Below are positions 58,226 through 64,000 of a stretch of DNA of 64,000 nucleotides, in pieces; positions within the stretch are counted from its first letter, which is position 1; the number at the start of each line of letters is the position of its first letter. The position numbers and the translations under genes were made by a program. Under the pieces are notes generated by a model. The model saw nothing but the letters and a program-made list of their open reading frames with translations, searched no databases and was not told where the DNA came from. Origin of the DNA: Stenopsyche tienmushanensis (taxonomy: Eukaryota > Arthropoda > Insecta > Trichoptera > Stenopsychidae); the NCBI GenBank assembly GCA_008973525.1, contig WACJ01000522.1:1798001-1862000 (forward strand). Reading direction: 5' to 3'.

Positions 58226-58929
58226 TCTAAATATATTCAAGGATCATCGTAAAGCATAAGTGATAGACCTGCCCTCGAGCGGATAATATCTACTATCATA
58301 GTCTTTGTCTCGATTGAATCCATCAAATCGACGAATAAAAAATGTTCAGAATCTCAGATTGTCAAACGGTAGATATTGATAATTTCTCGTTTAAAAATGA
58401 AATTTAAAATCGAAAAATACACGAGCTCGACGGGTTCTATTTATAAGAATCCTTGTTCTTCGATTGGAGCCATTTACGCAAGGCCGCAACCAACTAGTTA
58501 CACCTTCCTCTAATCGCTCTATCGTTTCGCGTGCACAAGCATAACATCTCCCGATTGAGGCTCATTTTTTCGATTTCGTATTCAAGAATTGAGATATTTC
58601 CTAAAATCAGATGCTGAGCATTTGAAGCGGCTGCGTTTGCAAGCGATAAAGTACAGTTAGGCGAGGAGGAACGATTTTGAGATGCATTTTAGCGTTGCGT
58701 GCTTTTAAATGTAATAAAAAAGCATTGAGTTTGAATGATTCAAATTGATTCTTTAGAGATGGGATCAAATCTTCTTTAAATCAGATATGTCGGGGGAAAA
58801 AAAGGTTTTAATCAGTTTGATGCGTAAATTATATTGAAATATTAATAGTAAAGTATAAAAACATGATGTTGCTGAATCGATGGTTATTTGAATTCAAGTC
58901 CAAATAAAGTCTCGATTCATGTTTTGTCA
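58226..58929. other. Unassigned DNA upstream of the CpG-rich block
   Basis: TTCTATTTATAAGAATCC at 58434 is a TATA-like motif. No repeats are recognised. It may be upstream flank of a host promoter, but there is no direct support. Confidence 0.3.
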
Positions 58930-59720
58930 TCAGAGATGTCGTCGATGGTCCGCGTTTGAGCGCCAATCTACTCGATCGTCATGCGAAAATTCGCGCGAAA
59001 TCTGCGATCGTCGATTCTTCGACCTGTCGATCGCGATTCTCCTGTTTAAATGTTATGGCTTTTATTAAAATTTAAGGTAGTTTTTCGTGTATAAGGTTGC
59101 TTGGATTGAGAAGAGAATCCCGTTTCGTCTGTACCCTCTTCCGCGACCGAATAGCATTCAAATTGAGTAAATTGCCACCGGGATCTTTCGGTCGTCGAAC
59201 TCGTCGACGGAGAGCGATCGTCGATCGATCCGCGTCGATCTTCGAGCGACTTGCGATATCGACGCGCCCGAGCGATCGGACGCAACCCGTCGTTCCGGAA
59301 CCGGAGCCCGATCGTCGAAGAGCGATTGTCGTTCAACAGGTCGCGCGCGATGTCCGTCTGCGTCGGGTCGAGAGTCGTCGAACTCGAGAGTCGGCGGTCT
59401 GTTGCGTTGGGTTTGTAAATAAATAAAAGAATGTGCAGACTTACGGTTGTTTCGGTTCAGAACTAGCGACGGGCCCTCATCTCGGAAGAAGCACTTTAAA
59501 AGGGCACAAGGGGACGAAAGGGGGCACTGCGGGAGGATCTCGTGTCGGAGGATTCGCGAGTTTGGCGGACGAACCGCGCGACCGAACCCGCCGGCTTTTC
59601 ATTCTAGACTGCAGACGGACGGCCGCGACTACCTGCCCGCACCTGCCCACACCCTCCCTACACCTTCCCACACACTCCCCACACACACCATGCACACACC
59701 GCCCTATTAACCGCCCTCTC
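58930..59720. promoter_or_regulatory. CpG-rich block, possible promoter or first exon
   Basis: Dense in CG, with many CGATCG, TCGTCG and CGACG words (58930-59040 and 59140-59400). It becomes GC-rich at 59460-59640 and passes into a cytosine- and ACAC-rich tract at 59636-59700. Open frames of about 100 codons in several registers on both strands follow from the composition, and their arginine-rich translations look non-biological. In insects with AT-rich genomes such an island often marks a promoter or 5' exon. An LTR remnant is the alternative, since GTAAATAAATAAAAG sits at 59415. I see no protein match. Confidence 0.35.
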
Positions 59721-60609
59721 CACTATTGCTGACACTCCAATGACCAGCACCATAGCAAGAACCAGCTCAGATCATAATACACAAATTCTGCTCATTTCTT
59801 CTAAATTAACCCTTAGAGTGCTACGAAACGATATATCGTCGATTGTGAAAGTAGCGAAGACTGCAAACAAACAACAAACAAACATTTAGAATCAAATGCA
59901 AAACATGTCAGTCGATATAAAATATAATAAAAAAGATCAACACGTCGAAGCACCAGGTGGCTATAAACGTGTAGCGGGTCTCACCAAGAAGGCGCGACTT
60001 TATTCGACAGCATAACAATCGACTCAGACGCTATTATGCAATTGTGACATGCTTTTTTTAAAAATGCACCAACGATCTTTACTTTGTGTTGCTCACATGT
60101 GGATTGTTCGTATAAAAAAATATATCGCGTATATATGACGAAACGCATGTTATGTTGTGAGGATGGCGAGCAGAAGAGCGCGAAGGGGGCATAACTGTAC
60201 CTGTAACTGGTCTACAGAGTACCGAATTTGCCGTTCCGCACCCGGGAACGACGAGCCTAAATTTATCGTTTCCGGAACGACCGACAGATGCTCATTCATT
60301 TCGTTGTCATTTTCAAGAGCACGTGGATATTTTTAAAATTCCATTAAAACATATTTATAATTCGAGAGTATTTAAATCCTGAATGATGTGATGATCTTTT
60401 TTTAAAATTTATTTAAATAAAAAACATAATTAAATATAAGGCATTTTTTATAATGACATCTATGAAAATTTATTTTAATTAATCAAAATTATTTCAAATT
60501 TTGGTTTGAATATATGCTGTGTATTTTTAAATTTTATTTAAATTTTATTCATAGATGTCTCTCTTTGTATTCAGTATATTTTCCTGGATACAATTTATTT
60601 TAATTTTCA
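59721..60609. other. Unassigned DNA
   Basis: TTAACCCTTAGAGTGCTACG at 59813 resembles a piggyBac-like end next to TTAA, but no inverse partner was found. A patch at 60165-60280 is GC-richer without a recognised motif. Confidence 0.4.
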
Positions 60610-61695
60610 ATTATCTGGGTGTGAATTATCCGGTTTGTGGATTATCCGTGTTTGAAAATTATAATTGTTTTTAAAGTGAATAATATATTATCTTTACATT
60701 AATATGAGGCGCGTCGATTGATTGCGACCATAAATACGCAATATAACGATGCAACTATATCAAATGTATATGAAAACAGCTAATTCCATGAGAAATTAGA
60801 TTTAGAAGACAACTTTAATGCTTTGTCTGGCTATTTGACGAGATTCAAGTAACGACACATAATTCCACAACTGACAATTCAAAGATAGCGTCTCCGTTCC
60901 CGTGTTGAAACTGCTGATGAATTCTGTATTGAATTTCGAGAATATTTGTAAAGAGAAAATTTACAACCTGATCAAATCTTTAATGCAGATGAGACAAAGT
61001 TGTACTATAGAAGTACTGGCTGACAAAAACCCTGGCTTCGGTGAGAGAAAAGTCGTAAAATAGTCTGCTGGTAAAGGAATAGCTACGTTATTTTATGACT
61101 CGATAGCTATTTAATTAATTGATTTTCTACATAACAGATAAACTACTACTACTGCTAGCTGCTAGATGAGGCTGAGGCTGCTAAATGAGGAAGGAAATCG
61201 ATTCGAGCTGTTCTTCTTCTGCATGGCAGCTGCCGTAAGTCGTGAAAACTTATTCAATTATACTGACAACATTCATTTTACAGTCAAGACTTTGTGATCG
61301 ATCCTTGTGAGTACTATATATTTTTGGATACATTAGGAGGTTAATGATTTCAAGACAATGCTGCGGTCGAACAATACGCGCGTAACTGGTTTTCAGAGCA
61401 ACCGCCTTCTTCTTTTAATGACGGAAACCATAAGCTTCCTATACGATCCAATACATGCATTTCTAATAAAAGAAACTATGTATAAAATAAGATACTCTAT
61501 TTGCATTTTTAAATATAATTAATAAATTTGTACAGCAAAATTCCGGGTTATATTTGAATCCTCCATGTATGAGCGCTTTTGTTATTAAATAATGAGTATT
61601 AAAATTATAAAACAATAATTTGTAATGTAAATATGATATTATATTCGAAACCAAGTAAAAATTTAAAGATTCGGATTATCCGTGCCTTTTCAGTG
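60610..61695 (+). mobile_element. Tigger/pogo element remnant
   Basis: The left flank contains TTATCCGGTTTGTGGATTATC and CGTGTTTG near 60640. The right flank ATTCGGATTATCCGTGCC ends at CTTTTCAGTG (61665-61695), which in inverse reads CACTGAAAAGGCACGGATAA. Between them lies a transposase pseudogene. The outer limits are approximate. Confidence 0.6.
60720..61110 (+). pseudogene. Tigger/pogo transposase pseudogene, N-terminal and first catalytic part
   Basis: The plus-strand frame reads EDNFNALSGYLTRFK followed by a stop (the CENPB-type DNA-binding domain end), VETADEFCIEFREYL, another stop, then RENLQPDQIFNADETKLYYR, with NADET holding the first catalytic Asp, and KTLASVREKS after a further stop. 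It is the same family as the pseudogene at 19945 but a separate lineage. The later catalytic blocks are not recognisable. Confidence 0.8.
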
Positions 61696-64000
61696 TATCA
61701 AATATGATTTAAAATTTGGTTTGAATATATGATGTGTATGTTTAATGTTTAAATATTTTTTAATCTATTCATAGATGTCTAATTGTGACCAGTAATTTTT
61801 TTTTGCCTACAATCTTGTTTTCTATACATATACTTTTTTTAAAAATATAATTAGATGATATAAAATATTTTTCTATTTGATTAATCGACATTTTTTAATT
61901 TGTCAAAATTATTAATATGTCGCATCAGTTATTCTCTTTAATAATAAATGTATGGTTTGGAAACGTGGTATTATTTATCGTTTTTATCGGAAATAATATG
62001 AATAAATAATATTTTCATGAGCTCAATCTAATCTTGGAATTATATTGTACTAGAATATTGCTTCATTTATTATTTTCGACGGAAAAATATCCTTCGCATC
62101 TTTCAGAATTTCATTTGTCAAACATCCCCACATAGATATTTAATATTTAAAACTCAAGTCGATACGTTCATTTATAATGAAAAACAACTGTTTAATTAAT
62201 ATTTTTATGAAAAAACAGCCATATACAAATTTGATGGCATGAATTTGCACAAAATGATAATTTATTTAGATCCATTGAAATTGTTAATTAGATAACACTC
62301 TCTCGGGCTAATTGAAGTAATAAATTAATTTTCCAAAAATGTAAATGTGGAATAATTTTTCTATTTGTATAGGTGAATATTTTGTAAGAGCGGGTACAGA
62401 TCGATCGGCGAGAAGGTCTCCTCCAGAGGATGCTGGACTAACTTTCAATTAAAATCCATTAATTTAACTTTAATCTTTATGAGCACTTCAACATCGAAAG
62501 TCTCGTCGAGAGTATTCTTTGATCGTTTCGTTCGATGTCACATTGAAATTTGTATGAAAAGTCAACATGCCGAGAAATTAAATATCGAGTCTTTAATTTA
62601 CTTTAGAAAAAATGTAATTCTTCAGAGAAATACTAAGATCAACATTAGATCAATCTAAATTTAATGCGGGTTCTTAAAAAGTCAATTTTGCATCGAGATT
62701 GAATGGATATCATTGAAATTCGTTATTAAAAAAAGTTATTTGCATTGCAATAGTGGATCCTGGATTCAATAATTTGTCATAAATTTTTATTGGGACCTGA
62801 ATGTCGTGTTATTTGATATCTGCTAAAATACAAGTAAACCGATTTTTTATTTGCTTTTAAATAGGCAAAAATCTGTTTACAGCACTGGTCGATGATTTCC
62901 TTGATTAAATATTAATTTATTGATTATAATTAAGTTAACCAACTCTCTTAGAAATTAGATTAAATTGATCATTTTCCCGATATTTTTTTCCAAGAAACAG
63001 CATTTACCAGATGTAGTGTTATTATTAATTTCACTTTATTTTAGCCGACAAATCTTATAGTTTTGAAACAAGATTTATTTTGGCACAAAATCACATGGAA
63101 CATACATATAATATTCACGTTAATGCTATTTGTAGTGTGTTTTGACCAGAAAGATCAATTTTGGATAAGGTCCCTACTCAAAGGGGCTCCCGCTTCGTCT
63201 CACCCAGATAACACAAAATGTCACCAACGTGCTCGAACCGGCATGCTGTCCTACTGGATGATTGACTTTAGTTGGACGGCTGATGATCCTTCATCAAGGA
63301 TCGTTCTGCACATCAGATTATAGATAATATATAACAAACAGTGTGAAAATTGTGATTGTGTCTATTTATTTACTTTTAGTTGAATAGATAATTAATGGAC
63401 GCGGCTACGAGATGACTAATAGCGACAAACACAACAAGAAGATGCTTCTCTTCTGGCAGTTCAATATTTTGCGATTATCTGTCCAGAAATTATGATACAG
63501 TCTCTACGAACGACAAAATCAGGCTCGGCCAATCACAAACTGAATAACGACCATCGACTATTTATATTCGACCTACTTTTACCAACAACAAACCACAGTA
63601 GATAATCGAAGCAGCGCGTTGATTAGTCAATTGTCTGTGGCAAATTTACCCCACGAGCGCATCAACATTGATAATAATTCGTTATTATACAATTAATTAC
63701 ATATTTCATGCCAAAATGCTCACTAAAAGAGCATTAACAGTGTGAAGACTATTCTTCATAAATTCCTACGTTTCACACATAGGTCCTATGTCCTAAGTGT
63801 CAGGGTTGTTGAAATATAATTTTTGTTCAACATTTGAAAAAATACGCAAAATTTCAACTTTAACTCATTATAACTTTTTAATTTATAGTCATAATAGTAC
63901 AAAATAACTGTACGAAATACTTGTCAAAAACGCCAAATATCTCTAAACTTGTAGTCCGTCCAGGTAAGTCAAGACAGTAAAAAAATTCCTCTCTTAAATC
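61696..64000. other. Unassigned AT-rich DNA to the window end
   Basis: Includes a plus-strand frame of 86 codons at 63063-63323 without a recognised domain. No terminal repeats or shared repeats were noticed. Confidence 0.4.

Noticed and set aside
59097..59732. Open frames of about 100 codons on both strands in the CpG-rich block
   Set aside because: They occur together in several frames and both strands, as expected from a composition poor in stop codons. Their translations are arginine- or histidine/proline-rich with no domain.
59813..59832. TTAACCCTTAGAGTGCTACG as a piggyBac-like element end
   Set aside because: No inverse partner with TTAA was found within several kilobases, so an element cannot be delimited.
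1..64000. CRISPR arrays, operons, phage or plasmid features
   Set aside because: No regularly spaced direct repeats, no ribosome-binding-site-led gene series and no prokaryotic protein families were seen. The content is eukaryotic.

Overview
The window looks like a gene-poor, repeat-dense stretch of an insect nuclear genome. Base composition is AT-rich throughout. No intact open reading frame longer than about 180 codons is present. Nothing resembles bacterial operon layout, rRNA, a convincing tRNA or a CRISPR array. The mobile elements recognised (mariner, pogo/Tigger, hAT, piggyBac-like and other TTAA elements, Helitrons, R1-clade and RTE-like LINEs, LTR remnants) are a typical arthropod set. 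A hymenopteran is plausible but cannot be proved from this sequence. I found no host protein-coding exon that I would defend.

Layout. 0-10 kb: a hAT-type MITE copy, a Helitron 3' end, a mariner (2735-3820) with an inactive transposase, two copies of an unclassified repeat (Rep-B), a complete short Helitron (7698-8059), and a second hAT MITE joined to a third Rep-B copy. 10-19 kb: a piggyBac-like MITE (12938-13325), a decayed mariner, Rep-B, two adjacent hairpins near 15.7 kb, and a TA-flanked MITE that contains a hAT MITE (18427-19058). 19-27 kb: a Tigger/Jerky-like transposase pseudogene, R1-clade LINE fragments (20735-21707 and 25105-25917), another hAT MITE, an RTE-like reverse transcriptase fragment, and a 455-bp solo LTR with a 4-bp target duplication. 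28-40 kb: a Helitron 5' part, a 131-bp hAT MITE, an R1-clade LINE on the minus strand, a mariner into which an R1-clade LINE inserted leaving an 11-bp duplication, two more LTR copies, and one of those LTRs lying inside another mariner. 40-55 kb: a transposase pseudogene of a Kolobok/Mutator-like kind, a deletion-derivative mariner, three hAT MITE copies, and an 882-bp element flanked by TTAA that carries a scrap of the same transposase kind. 55-64 kb: mostly unassigned AT-rich DNA with two Tigger/pogo regions and one striking CpG-rich block (about 58930-59720), the best candidate for host regulatory or first-exon sequence.

How the parts relate. The coding remnants are transposases or reverse transcriptases broken by stops, frameshifts or deletions. 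The short non-coding elements depended on enzymes supplied elsewhere. Nesting gives relative ages: the TA-MITE predates the hAT MITE inside it, and the mariner at 34591 predates the LINE inside it. I found no evidence for a new biological system. The most useful observations are the nested insertions with clean duplications, the similar stem-loops at R1-clade LINE 3' ends, the two related TTAA-element remnants, and the CpG-rich block.
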